From: Cristatella mucedo
Taxonomy: Eukaryota > Bryozoa > Phylactolaemata > Cristatellidae
DNA length: 64,000 nucleotides
Assembly: GCA_009760855.2 (NCBI GenBank)
Contig: WPIO01000012.1
Coordinates: forward strand, 4,000,501 to 4,064,500
Direction: 5' to 3'
Under the pieces are notes generated by a model. The model did no database searches and had not been told where the DNA came from. It worked only from the letters and a program-made list of their open reading frames with translations. How positions within the stretch are numbered: position 1 is the first letter of the stretch; every line of letters starts with the position of its first letter. Below are positions 22,659 to 37,600 of this stretch, piece by piece. Both the position numbers and the translations under genes were made by a program.

Positions 22659-25600
22659 TGCATATATATTAAAGCACGTTTTGACTAGTTTTTCCAACGC
22701 CCCAGTTCATCTTGTCTCTTTGTTCCTACGCATTTGGCTTACTTACTGTGCATGAATCAATATCCGTTACTAGTCATAGGTCCTAATTTTGGGTAATTAA
22801 AGCATGGTTATGACTGACACATATGTTTTTAGCCGGCTGAACAAGCTGTGCTTGCACCATCTATTTATTTGAGTCGATGAACTATTTGGTTTTTATAAAT
22901 TGAAATCAGCTTCATAGTTAGCGGGTATGGTACGATGTCTGTAAATAATTTATATAACATGAATACATAATATTTCAGAAAGCGATGGAATTAGGCAAAT
23001 ATTTTATGCCTTTCAAAATAGCCTAACTATATTTTTTTGAAATGCAATGAAATATATAATATATATATATATACATATATCAGATGGTGATGATCTTAAT
23101 CTAAACAAAAACTTATCCATTATTCTAGCAATTGAAATGGTGTAAACACACTTTTGAAGTCAACAGTTTTCACATATACTTTTAACACATGCTTACCTTT
23201 AGGACAGGAGTAGTTGTCTAACACATAGATGCTTCTGATAGGACAGCTCTATCGGCAAGTGACTCAAATTAGTAAGTGCAATACGTTGGTTACTTTGAGC
23301 AAATGCCCCATTCGGCAATTTAGCTCAACTGACTGGTTTAGCTGCTGGCCCGACCAAGATCTAGCTGATGTCATAGGCTTGAGACCCGTCTCATACCTGA
23401 AGAGCCTAAATAGAGATTAAATTCTCTTACCGCGTAATACAAATGGATTACATTTTAATATAATTAAAAAACAACTGCACCATAGACGGTTGATTTTTTA
23501 AAAGTAATCCTGATCATATTCAGCATCAACTAAAATCTGATCGCAGGTAATACAAGCTCAAAATTGATAGTAGTGATGTTACTAGTGCTGGCTTCTAGCA
23601 ACTTGGAATTTAGTGTAACATATCAGGATCTTTAAATCTAAATTCACATGATATATGGACTGTTAAAGAATTGCTTAAGAATTTCACGAGAAAACTCTCA
23701 AGAAATTCTTAGCTCCAGTATGCTTTGCAGTATGTTTTTGGCACATAAGCAGATCTAATCAATAGAGTTTAAGTAAACGCATCTGATTATGGTCAATACT
23801 AAAATATTCCAAGTGGTTTTTCTCACCTTAACCTTTTTACTGCCCATTAGTTAAAAAATGTACTGGCTATTTCTGTTGGCAAATTACTTGTTAGCTAATT
23901 GAATTCTCTAGTGGAAACATGGTCTTCTCTCAACGTCTGCGTAAGTCAGCCATCAGAACCTGACAGAGAATAATTCTACTAACGGTTTTTGGTACATAAT
24001 TATATATGCTTATATGTTTTTTTAATTAATGATAAAACTTATAATTTTCATTGAAAAATTACTTGCAAGTTAAATAAACTAAACGCTATCAGAAATTGAT
24101 GCATTCAAAATGAGAAAAAGGTACATCTAGCATAATAGTCTTCATGTAGTTTTTGAACTACCTCTATTCATAACATAATGTCTTGGAAGTTACTTAGTGG
24201 GTCTTGGTAGTCAGAGTGCAGGTACTAGGGATGATATATATGTAGCTAACATTTTTTAAATTTCACACACAATTCATACAATGTTAGGGGAAGTGGTTCT
24301 ACAGACATATCACTCGAGTTCAGGCTGAATGAATACACAAGCTAGCACTCAAAATGGGCCCTGTGAGCATATTTTTAGTTGCATTTAGACGAAATGGATG
24401 TGTTCTTTCCAAAGCTTTCTTTCATTAGACGATCGTCTCTGCCCAGCTGTAAAGTCTGCCTACTTTCAGCTACACGTAATTGATCACAATTTAGGGTTGC
24501 TTTGTCAGTAGTACTTCTACTAAATTGGTCCAAAGATGTGTGGCATCCTGCCTCGATCTATGTAACTTAAGGTTGGGTGCTCTGATGGCTGTCAAATGAG
24601 TTCACTTGCTTCACGACTATGCTAAGCCTATACGTCTTGAGCCTTGCAGAAGCTTCACTAAAGACTCTCACTATCATTAACTGGCTTTCAATTAAGCAGT
24701 GCATCGATTTCTAGGCTCGGTCATTCACGTTTGTGTCCCTTTATTCATTAGTTTTAGTCAACATTAAAGATCTACTCCATCACTATCAGAAGACCCTCTT
24801 TAATGAATTGACACGTTTTCCTACTCCTTGCAGGAACCTAAACAATTTTCTATACCTTGCTTTTAGTTTGTTCGTTCACACAGCATGGAAATAATTCCTG
24901 CCTGGTGTTTACGACGTAATTCCGAATCACCAGAATTTCAAAGGCAGCTAAAAGGCATTGATTTATTGCAGTACTTAGTAGATCTTTGCAATTTTACCTG
25001 CCTGTTTAGACATACTGACACAGCGAATGTTCCTATTAACCATAATACAATTACGACACTTTGTATGTCACCTCTAACCAAGTTATGTGCGTATTTATTG
25101 AGCATGCTATAATTAATAATTCCCTCAAGATTTTATTGCAGCAAATTTTAAGTGCCAAGGTAGGAAATAAGATCCCCTGGGAAATAAATCAATAAATTTT
25201 CATTATTATTACTAATATTGAGCTGGGTTTTCAACTTTTCGGTAACATCATAGATTGTGTTTACTGTAAAAGAATAAATAAAACGTATCTTACCAGTCAT
25301 GTTGACTGTATGAGACCTAACTAATGTTGGTGACTCTGCTGAGCATAATTCTCAGCTCAACCTTGTAAGAGGAAATTCAGGCTTCAGCTGACGAGCTTCC
25401 CGATATGTATTATCATCAAAACATCTTGTCCTTCCCGAGTATTCACAGCAACAAATTTTGGCAGTTTCTTCATCAATTGTAAGAAGATTTCAATAAATTA
25501 ACAACTTCTAAAATTTTTATGTACACGGACATATATATATATATTAAAATGTTTGTAGCAGAAATATAATTTGTAATTGCGCACTTCGATATTAATACAT

Positions 25601-28600
25601 TCATGTTAGTTTATTTAATTTTTATATTCTGTATTAATTAGTTGTTTCAGCTAATCTGTATAGTTCCAATACCCGAACTTTTAGTTTTAGGTTTAGACCA
25701 GAAATACGTTGTAAATATTGCAAGTTACTTGGCAAGTCTTGGAATCATGAAGTCTTAATTTTTTAATAAATGATTGTCACAAATCCATAATGAAGAATCT
25801 ACTGATTGTACGAGATCATGCTTCCCAACATAGGTACCACTAAATGAGATCCCGAGCAGTGAACAACAATTCAAGCTTAAATGTCGTTCCCTAAAAGACA
25901 CATTTTCCCATAATCTGGGGTTTCTAAGGTATTATGAGCTAATATGTCCTGGATGTGAGTTTATTTCTCTTCAAAACTGGAATCGTGGGTTTAAATCCTG
26001 CAGGTGGTGATTCCTCGATGCCGACCTTCAGCTAACCTGAAGGCAGTTCAAATTTTCAGGTTTAACCATTAGACTTTTCAGCTTTACTGAAAAACAGCTG
26101 CAGCATCAACTAATACTTATGTTATACTATGGATGTTTAATAAAATCTAAGAAGTGCGTTTTAAAAGAAAATTGTTTTGCATCAGTCGATGATTTATTTC
26201 ATCAGCACTGTTTTCCTGCATGCCTAGTTTAATTATAGATCGACAGTTTCTCATCGCAGTTTAATTTTTCGTTCGGTTGGACTGTGGTGAGGACTGAATT
26301 ATTGCCAAGTCTTAATTACATTGATAGAGCTCTTAATAGCTTGCTTAACTTCCATTGACACATCACACATCATTCATTCTTTCACGAGATTGCAGACTAA
26401 TATTATAGAAAATAATAATTGCCCAGGTAAGTCATTGAGTTTAAAAACATTATAATAAGTTTCTGTCCTTCAGACAGCTGAGCATCCATGGACATGCTAA
26501 ATGCTATTAATAATAATAATAATAATATTGCACTTGATAAAGCGCCCTCAGAGAACTTAATCTCTTTCTAGGCGCTTTAAATTTGCTGTAAAGTGATATG
26601 CAATAGAATAGTAAGTAAAATCATGCTTGAATAACAAACAAAATGAATAATATGGTTAGGGGTGACATGCACAGGGTCAGCATGCAAATGTGGTTAGTGG
26701 CAGCATGCATAGTGTCAGCACGCATAAGCACATCAAGGACGAATCACAGGGAACCACTAAATGCTGTCCTAAATAGGTGTGTTTTTAAGTTTCTTTTAAA
26801 TGTGGTCAGGTCAGGGGATGTTCTGACGCAGGTCGGGAGGGAGTTCCAGGCTTTGGGAGCATACGAGCTAAATGCACGGTCTCCAAAGGATTTAAGGTTT
26901 GTACGAGGTAATTCCAGACTGTTGGATTCCGAAAAGCGGGTGGTACGATGCTGGGCCTGATGGGGTAGTATATCTGAAAGATAGGCTGGAGCCATAGAAT
27001 AAAGAGACCTAAAAGTGAGCGTTATATTTTGTAACAAAGTATTGATCTTTTTAATGTAGAGGTTTCACCTAATTGCCATAATTGCCCCATGGCCCTTTGA
27101 TGTAATCTCATTCAGAGGCATAAGCACAAAAATTAACTAAACACTTACCAATGGCCTTTGAGTGATTCCAGCATTCATCTATAATTTTTCCAGACACCCT
27201 ACGACAGTTTGAAGCCAATGAGCATCAGTGGCAGCTATGATGGAGTATTGGTAGTTTTTAGGACATCGATCCGGACGGGAATCACTTTTCGAACATTGCT
27301 TTTCGTTTCTTCTGATAATTTATTGATTAAAATTGATATATTTTACCCTATATTGCCGATGTTAATAATTTTCTAGTGAACATGTTTTTGTAATCAGCCG
27401 GCAATTTATTCCTGTGATTTATAGGCAATGCCCAAGTGAGGTGTCCTTGCCAGAATGCCTTGATTGCTACCTGAAGGGCAAACATTTGGATCATGAATAC
27501 GAGGTACTTTAAATTAAAGTCCGCTTCAATATGCTTACCTAGCAATTTTTTATGCAAAGGCATTTCTAAAAGCTTTGTTTGAATTTATCGTTGCCAATAC
27601 AGACTAGCTACCATAATGGAGTGGTTTGCTTTTGTGGTATGCCTGATGGTCCCAGTGGATTCCAGAAGTGTGCCATGCATTCCCACACAGAAGAGTCTGA
27701 TGTCACTGTAAGTTTTCTTCATTTCCATTAATAGTTTCATACTAATACATGATAAAATAAACAGCAGTTTCAGAAGTTACCTAAATGCAATCAGGTGTCT
27801 ATTTTTCTGGTCTTACGTAATCCTGCAATATGTCGGCATTATTAATCCAGGCATGAAATTGAAAGTTTGCATATATTTCAACAACAACCGTACGTGGTCA
27901 ATCAGGTCTTCTAATCATTGCCTCCATAATATGCAGACCTAACCAGGCAGAGCTCATTCTAGCAAGAGCTCCTCATGTTACCCGAGTTATCATAAAAGAA
28001 ATGCATGAAAAGACTGATGACATTTTAAAATACTTCTGTTCTAGTCAACATAAAATATTCTAGCGCTTCATAAACGTACGATTGTCTCTCTCAAGTTTCA
28101 CCTTTGCTGTTCTTCGTCTGTGTGCAGAAATACTCGAGTGAAAGACATAAGAGAACACATTATGAAAGACTACTGCAACTTACGTGACATCTTTCTTGTC
28201 GATGAACGTTTCTATTTTGTATTCTGATATTTTCAATTTAACAAGATATTTTATAATACACGGCAATTAGGTTTACTGCAGTAAGGCAATTAGTGCTTTT
28301 ACAGATAATTGCTCATGCTTTTACAGATTCAAAAATTGCATTTTAATTTGTAAAGTTGGAAATAGCCAGTGAGTAATATTTTTAATAGCATTTCCAAGGT
28401 AATCACTCGTACACACATTAAAAATCTTGGATCAACTTATACAGAATGTTTCTCGTGAGCTAAAGTCTTTCAAAATGTCTCTTGAACTTATAGCATTGCA
28501 AGTCACCCGTAAGAAATAGTACAGCACAATACCTTTGGTATTGGGCCTTGGTTTCAAAGAGCTGACGTAGGCAATCGTCTATGGCACAAGCAAAGATGAC

Positions 28601-31600
28601 CCTAGATTGAACTAGAAAACCAAAACATATCTCTGATTAATCTAATAATAACTAATACCAAACTAAGTTCTAAAAGAAACAACAGGCAGCACAATACAAT
28701 TCCGGTGTCACTGTACCTCCTTCCAATGCCCGAATTTTGTCAAGGTCCTACTCAAATATTTAGCATGGGATATATAGCAGAAAAATAGAGGAATCCTTAT
28801 TTATCTTGCAAAGCCCCAAACACTCATATTTCTACAGTGCTTGCCCTAATTGATAAATACCCTCGGGTTCGTCTATTACCCTGATCCACCATTGCCAACT
28901 GCAATCCATTCTCATTGGGCTAACATCGACCCGTTTCCGAGCTCAAATTCTGAGCTGATATTGTTGCAAATGTTCAATTCTATCTATCCAAAATGTTCAT
29001 TTGTAACTGTGAACGCTCGCACTTATTCAAAGGAGCTTTGACAATGGACGCCTGTGTTCCACTCCACAACGATCCACGCTAATCCACTGCAATGAAGTCT
29101 AGTTCCCGTGAAACCCATGACAACTTAGCTGGGCAAAGCTCAAAAAATTGAAATATCACGCTAAGCTACACATAAAATATGTATCGTAAAAGTGTACTCA
29201 AAATGTAAAAATTTAAACATTGCAGATAGGACTAAACTAAGTTCAAAGTTCACCCACAACATCTCAGTTCATTGTGAACACGCTTTATCCTGCAATACAA
29301 TGAAATTGATTGAAATGGCTCGGTTCCATACCTCAATCTACCTCAATTCACCGAAATCAGCTGCAATCCAGCCAATAGCAACCAGACTACGAGATGTAAA
29401 TAGGAATGCATGCTGCTCTACTGTGTTTATAGTGTACTCGCAAATTTCACTGTAATTGCCTGGATTATTCTGCTGCAATGCATTCCAATGGTATGTAATT
29501 TCCCGGGCAATATGTCATCCCACCGAAACCCTCTCCAAGGGACCAGAATACCTGCATTATAAGCACTAATAGTGATTGACCGTTGATGTAACCTTCAGTT
29601 ATCGTGAATTTGCCTAATTTTTTTGCAGTAGCCTCGCCCATCCGACAGCAATGCTCTGTAAACTAATGCAATGGCCCGGGCCAATACCTATATTCACAAC
29701 AAATTGCTGCAACACACCCTGAAATCGGTTAGGCAGTGTTGTAATTTTAAATTCACTTTAAAAAGCACACCGGTTAAAGTAAACCACATCATTTTAAGCT
29801 ATTGAGCTCGTATAATACTGGCTAATGCTTGCAATCTATGGCAACCGCTTAGCTCAAAGCAGCAATCCACGTCCATCTGTGGAAGGTCACCAATGAACTG
29901 TGAGAAGTGCAAATTGTCACCGCGTTTCACATTTATTTGAGCTAAATGTAAAGTCGTAGGAATTTAAACCTATGGTAAGCTTTAGTTATCAAAATGCATG
30001 ACGATTGAAATCAATCGTAGAGACAAACACTGCAATCCGTGGGAAATCGACGATACATTATCTGCACCATGCACCAATTCTCATTTCACGTAACAACGTC
30101 TCCTTGTCCATGCGCATACTTCCAACCGTTTCAGCCAGCTCTGACCGTTAAGCATTGGGCAATTCATTGGTTTTGACGGCAATGGCCAAGATACATACAA
30201 CAATCTATAATAACCCATTACACATCACTGGAAAGTGACAGGGCCAATAATAAATTTATCTTTCCAGTCACGGCACACTGTGTTTAAAGAGCAGTCACAT
30301 GCTTTCCTTCTCAAACCAATCGCTCAGGTACAATCTCCAGCAATGGATTGCAATCGACAGCAATATCCCAGGCCAATACCCCAATTCCCGGTAAATTGAC
30401 GAGAAATTGGCTGGGCGAAGCCACATATGCCATTACTTATAACATTCCCCAGCATCCAACGCGGAATCCTATGATATTCAAGCTGCTAGAAATGCACGGC
30501 AATCCACAGCACTGACAGTACAGTGAGCAAACTCGGTAGAAAATTGACAAGATTGGCTGCAGTAAACTACAAATCTCTTTCCACATAACGTTTGCCGTGA
30601 GTGCACTTACTTTATAACCAATGTGCGATTTCAGTCGACAGCAATGCGATGCCTGGGGAACTACACCAAGCATCGTACTACCTGCTTTTTCGGAATCCAA
30701 GAGTTTACAAATACCTCGTACAAACCTCAAATATGTATTAGATAATGCATTATTTTGTATGCTCCCGAAGCCTGAAACTAACTCCCGACTTGCGTCAGAA
30801 CATCCCCTGACTTGAACACATTTAAAAAGAACTTAAAACACACCTATTTAGGACGGCATTTAGTAAGTCCTTGTCATTAATACTTCACGTGCTTATGTGT
30901 ATTGACACTGTGCATGCTGCCATTAACCACACTTGCATGCTGACCCTGTGCCTGTCACCTCTAACCATGTTCTTCATCGTTGTTTATCAAGCATAATGTA
31001 ACACACCATTCAATCGTGTCTCCCTTTGCAGCAAATTGAAAGCGCATAGAAGGAGATTGAGTTCTCTGAGGGCGCTTTATCAAGTGCATTGTTATTTTTG
31101 GTGTAATCATTAACGGTCTGGCACAAACGGACCGACAGCTGCTGACTGAAGCTCCCAATTTTCTCGCGTATTGCCCTTCACCGCATTAAAAGTGCTGCCA
31201 CTTTCTTTTAAACAATCGCCAAATCTAGATCAAGGGCAACATGCACGGCTATTGACGGCAATAGCCCGGCCTCTATACCAATTTGCTCCATAATGGTGGG
31301 AAATTGGCTGTATTAATTTGTAATTTTCCTACCCCATAACAGTCACTGTCGGCCCAAGTACTTTCATTTCGCTCGTTCAACCATGGGCAATTGATGGCAA
31401 TCAACGGCAATTGCCCCAAACATTCAGCAATTGTCGGTTATATTTTTGTCGGTAATAGTTGCAAGCAGAGCTAGTCGGAGAATACCCACTTTTTTGCTGA
31501 TTACAGTTGCCTAAGTTAAAAATGCAACCACATTTTGTCAACCTATCGGGAACGTATATTTGAGGTCCAAATACGGAAATCGATGGCTAAGACCTGGAAA

Positions 31601-34600
31601 ATTATGAAAATATGTCCGTCGTAAGTGTACATACTCAACTCAAGTCGTATGGCCAGGGATGTTAGACAAGCGAGCATACCAGGTGAGGGGGACCTTGAGG
31701 TTAGCTTGAAAACATGTCACTGACCCTCCGCAGCCACGTGTGGTTAGCATTAGAGTTCTGACGTGCTTAAAGCATCACCACTAAGGCAAGAAGCTACATT
31801 CATTAGTAAAACTTCAGGATCGCACAGCTACAGTGATGCTAATTTTTAGTTTGCAAGTCACAAGTAACCCGTGGTGTAAAGTTTTAGTTGGCAGGCTATT
31901 GCCACGCCATTAGGGTCCTTGTTCGTCGGATGAGGAAGAATTTTACGTTAAGCATATTACTTTAGCTACAACGTCGCATTTCAAAAGAGAATAATGCTTT
32001 ACTGATGTTTTAAAGGTGATATTTTACCGCTGTGTAGTCTAGCTTTGCACAGCCTAGGTCTAGTATATTTCTGATTGACTGCAGATGATAGGTGTATTGG
32101 CATGGGCCATTGTGTTGACTGCAATGGGGAGACCCGGAACTAGCATTGCTAATGGCATTTCACGGATTTGTGTACAATTTACAAGATATATGGATAACAT
32201 ACACACATTATAATAATATATATATATATATATATACAATTATAGGCAGGCAGAAAAATGACAGATTATGGATATATGAAAGACTATGGATACAATTAGA
32301 TGCATATAAATATATTTAAATTGTTATATATTAAGAGTATACAGGAACAAAAAATCTAAAAAGAGGTGTCACCCAGCAGCGTCCAGTCTAGAGCTTCTAC
32401 AGCACCTGATCTGGCTGCTCTGCAGGCGATTGCAGCAGATGTCGGCGGATTGGGGTAGGAGCGGCCATTGCACACGATGGCAGTACATTGCATAATAATG
32501 CCTGTGTACAATTTAGAGCTATTTTGTGGATGTATTTTGAGCTATGTCTAGTCCAATATAAAACTTCAATTGGAGCTTCACGGTGGTGATTTGAGGATGG
32601 TTTGCAGTGGAATAGAGTGGATTGGGGTAGTCTCCAGCTCATTTTAGGTGATGTCACTAATTGCCAAAGTGAGAGGCAGCCCAATTGTGTTATTTTATAT
32701 GGTTCTTAATACAGCACCGTGCAATTTAGAAATGTATTTCGATTTTGCGGTGGTTTTGATGGATTGAAGTGAATTGTGGTATTGGCTAGGGCTACTGTGG
32801 TCGATTGCACGGCATTGCACGAGAACGGCCCTGCCAATGCAAGTGAAATGTTTTAGCTGCAATTGTCGCTGAGTGTGCTGTCATATGCCATCAATATAGG
32901 AGCATTTCGAACAGGATTTCTTTCGTTGCTCCTGGACATGCAGTGGATTGAAGAGGGTTTATGCATTGGCCTGGGTTATTATATTTTATTTCAGTGCACT
33001 TCATGAGAATGCTTGAACAGAATAGCATGGATTTTTCTGGGTTAATTGTACATATATGTTGATATTCCGCACTTTTTGGAGCTGTGTGCAGCTGATTTGT
33101 TGTTGATTTGATGGGAAGTAGAATGGATTGAGGTGAATTGCCATCTGCAGTTAAAGCTCATTTGCACAAGTGAGCTCGTGCACAGCCACTTGAAAATGGA
33201 GCGTGTAATTTCATGTCAGCTCAAAATTGGAGCTCGGCAACGTATCTGTCTTGCTAATGTAAGCCTAATTTAGTGGATTGTCATGAAATTTGGTAGATTG
33301 TGGTGATTCATTGAATGTAAACCCTAGTTGGTTTTTATCTCCTCTGGGCTCCTGAAGAATGTATCATAGTGTTAAAGAATCCAGTCCCAGTAATCCCTGC
33401 ATAGAATAGACAAGATCAATTCAGGCTAGCTTCAACGGTGATTTGAGATTCAAAAGTATTTTTTGGAAATTTATGTAACGCATAGTTGTAAATGTATCTG
33501 CAATAGGACCGATTTAATATGTAATATGCCCTTGAGGTGGCGTAGGAATTAATAGTTCTTCTTCTGCTTCAGTCCAGTTTAATTATCTTCACAAAAAAGA
33601 GGCAGCACTTATACAGGGTAGCCTGTTCGATCAGGCTGCTAGCTTGGACTAGATGAAAATTTCAGCAGTTACTAAGGCTGAAAATTACCATGTAACTTGG
33701 GCCCGAAGCTGATGAACGAACAATGAGCAATAGCATGAGTTAATAGCTGAACACTGCTACACTGCTGCGTGGCAATACTAAACACTGCTGGTCGTCAGTA
33801 GTTGTAAACCCAGTAAAAAGGAAACAATTACATTGTGAAAAATATAGCCGAGTTTTTGATAATCGCTAACCTGAATGGCCTACAATCTTGTGCGAAGCTT
33901 TATAAGGCCTCGGACAAATCAAAGGAAAAGGAAGTGATTGGTAGAGTTTTAACATGTTTTTGGACATCCCGAGTAAGGATCCACATGAGAAATATCAAGA
34001 AAGGTATCAATTCTCGTGATCCGAGTACATTCCATAGTTTAGCGTTGCAGCTTCGCTCACTAAAAGAAGATTTAAATAATGAGAGTGGTTAAGTTTGCTG
34101 ATCATACTGAAATAGCTTATCTATTAACCAATACTGTGAATATATAAAATTAACGCTTATAATGTTTTACATTAATCTTCAGTAATGGTTGTAGGTTGAT
34201 TATAAAAAACTCCTAAGACTACACTTGCTTAGCTACATTTTTTTAATTGGAACAAGAAATGCTCTTACGGACGTACAAGCAAAAATCATATAATGTCTTG
34301 AGAAGTGATGCAGCCGAAAAGGTTGAAACTCAGCTCTTGGATATATTTCCTGCTTGCTAAGAGATGATTAATATTGTTGCTTAAGTTTTTAGTAGGCAGT
34401 TGCACAACGTTTTAATTAATCGGGGCACACATATTTATTTGTATTACAGAAGCTAGTAGCAGAGACAATGTGGACCTTTCGTCTAAAGCTATTTTCAGAG
34501 GAAAACTCAATAATTTGAGGTACCTGCTAGCAATATATTCCCAGTCTGACCTGTAAAAATAAGTAAAGCAATGGGTACATTTTGGGCAAAGTTCAACATT

Positions 34601-37600
34601 CATGAAATGTTTTTGACTTTTTTGTCTTGGTATTCTGTATAGGACATGGATCATGGCAGCAAGATATTTCAATAATTTCCAGACTTATTCTATTTTACCG
34701 TAACACTTTCCTGTTACTTCACACGTTCTAATATAACTAATAAATATTACAATTGAGTCACTGATATTACATATAACTGAATTTAGTTAATACGTTCAAA
34801 GGGATTCTCTCTCAAACGAAACATATTGCTTAGGTTTTAGTAAACTACTGTGAAAATTTAGACATAACCATTGTTTTAGTAATTGAGATCATATTAATCA
34901 GTAATTTATAAGTTTTATAAATCTTTATATAGCTTCTAAATAACATATTTATCGTTGCTAAAAAAAACAATACATTGACTTGGAACGACGGTCTTAGCAT
35001 GTCGGAAAATCTAATTAAAATGCAGTTAAACAAAACAATGCTCACAACGAGATCTTTATTTATTTTAAGCCATGATGTCATACCTACATTTAGTTAAATA
35101 ATTCATTTTTAGAAAATGCTTGTGGTTTTAATTTTTTGTAGCGTACTTAAGATATAGGGTTTATTATTGCTTCATAACAAAGGTAGACAAAGAGTTATCT
35201 CAACTTACGGTGAAGGAGCTTTCATCAAACTGTGTTTACTGATGCAATGCCACAAAAAGGTTCCACTAATTATCCGCAAATCTTCCCCTAAATTGAAAAA
35301 AATTATATTCAACCTTTTGGCTGGAAATTTATTTGAGAAACAAGCTCATTTTTTTGGTAGGCAGACTAAAACCCACCTACAACTTATAATAAATCATTCC
35401 TATGCACTTGTGTTGTGCCCAGCCTGATTGTTTACATATTTTAGGAATTTGTAATTTACGAGGTATAAAACGATGGTTTCAAGGTTTCAGGAAGTATGAA
35501 CTTCCACAAACGTTATCTATACTTTTAATATTGCAAACCTCACTGATATGCACATTTCCCTTTTTTGCTTACATTCACCAAAGACTTTACATTTTGTATA
35601 TTTAAGTCATTTTCAAATAATAAGCAATCCTTGTGCTGATTTTCAGAGCGTGATCTATCTAAATAAAAAGGTGGCAATTCTCTTTAACGTAGTTTATGAG
35701 TGTAATTTAATAATATCCTTTTGATAGATATTTATTGTGCTATGATATTAGTTTCTTCCTGACTTACAATATTCACCTAGTTGTGATAACCAATGAGCAA
35801 ACTCTGGGGCCCAAAAAGTTTTTTTGATGCATTAATGGTTGATCCCAGCCGAAATTGTTGAGCAAGATTTTTATACCCTTAACGTAAGACACAGTTTGCA
35901 CGCTTAATGTCTCATTTGAAGGCTGCTTTAGCAATAAATGAAAAGCATTATTAAACAACAACTGCATTAACTCATAAATTGAGCTATGGATTACAATTTT
36001 ACTTGGACTCCTTTCCAAATTGGATGCGTTATACTAAGGCAATAACTTGTAAGCAATAACAATAAATTAGAAATCCAACCCTAAATATTACTCCTAAATA
36101 TTAAATAAACTAAATATTACGGTGCACAATACTAGAAAATGTTGCTCGACGTAATTTCTTTTTTAGAATTCTATACCGGGAGACATGAAACTTCGAATCC
36201 GTATTGTCCTGCATAATTTGTTCTACTATGCATACTACTTTATTCATTGCAAGGATTTTCATTCCTTACCGGATAATTTGACGAAAGCCCATTTACCAAG
36301 AGAACATGCAGTTGTTGTTCCTTTTATTGCCATACAAGATCAAACTCGATTTCTACGATGCCTGGTAATATGTATGCTATGTCAACTAACAACTCTGATC
36401 CGCAACAAATTTTTTTAACTACTTCTATTTACATTTATTTATTTATTACGTACCTGTTTTTTTTCTGCTGGACCACGTGATGCATTCAGATTGCCGATGC
36501 GATATCCATGGTTGGTGAAAAATATAATGACCTGCGGCTAAAGACATACGATTTTGAAGTGTTGTACGTTGGCAGTAAAGAAAATTGTCATGATATAGTT
36601 AAATTCTTCAAGGTAAGAAATACCACTGCTGCATTGCTATGGCTTCCTGATTAAATCTGTTAACGAAAAATTTTACGGTGAATTTATAGTCGTATTGAAC
36701 GCTAAGATATATAAAGAAGTGTCACCCGTAGCACCAAATATATTTGAATGTGCGAGGAATTAATTTAAAATCTTCATATGCGAGGATTTAAATTACCTTC
36801 ACCGAATCGTCAGTGAAGCTCTGCAACTAGAAAATATATTTACTTTTATTTTGGCTTTACACACTAAAAATGCATCTTCCAGACTTCATATCACACAAGA
36901 ATCTGGATTACAGAGGCTCTTACTTGATATCTGATGAAGTCGTATGCATAACTATGTGCAAAAATTATTATAGAGAGTATAGTAAATTATTACAGAAAAC
37001 TAGTGCATTTTCTTGCAGATAGTAGCAAAGTACAAGCGAAAGATGTTAATGAGGCGCTATGCAAAAACCCATTTACTGAGAATGTCAGGAGTCAGTAAAG
37101 TAACCTCTTGGCTGACCCACCAGAATCGCTTCATTTTCATGTCATGCTTAGCCCATAGAATTAATGTGTTAAGTAGATAGAAGGCAGTTTAATGGTGTAT
37201 TGCCAAAGGAAACGGCGACAACATAACTGCTGATTAATAAAAGTACGGTTAAACCACGGAACGCTGTTTCTATCAGTGTCCATGCATTCATGCAGGTAGA
37301 ACGACAATCCAGTGGTTCAAATTATAAGCAATGCTTCTAAGGATCTCTGCATTTATAGTCATGTTTAACAGGTGATGATTTGAATGATAGAATTTCCCTA
37401 AGCTGCGAAAGCTGACCTGTCGTGAAACCCTTAAGTTAAAAACGAACCTAATGACATAACAGTCAGTTTTACAACATTTTCAGGGTTTATTGCATAAAAA
37501 ATAATATTGGTATAAGCTAACTATTTATGCCAAACAATTTTAACAACATTCAGAGTGATTATTTGCCACTGCTTAACTCGTATTGCCCACCGACATTTGA

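Noticed and set aside
27934-28065. Frame AELILARAPHVTRVIIKEMH after a CAG acceptor
   Set aside because: Its phase does not fit the preceding UBR exon, and no usable donor precedes its stop.
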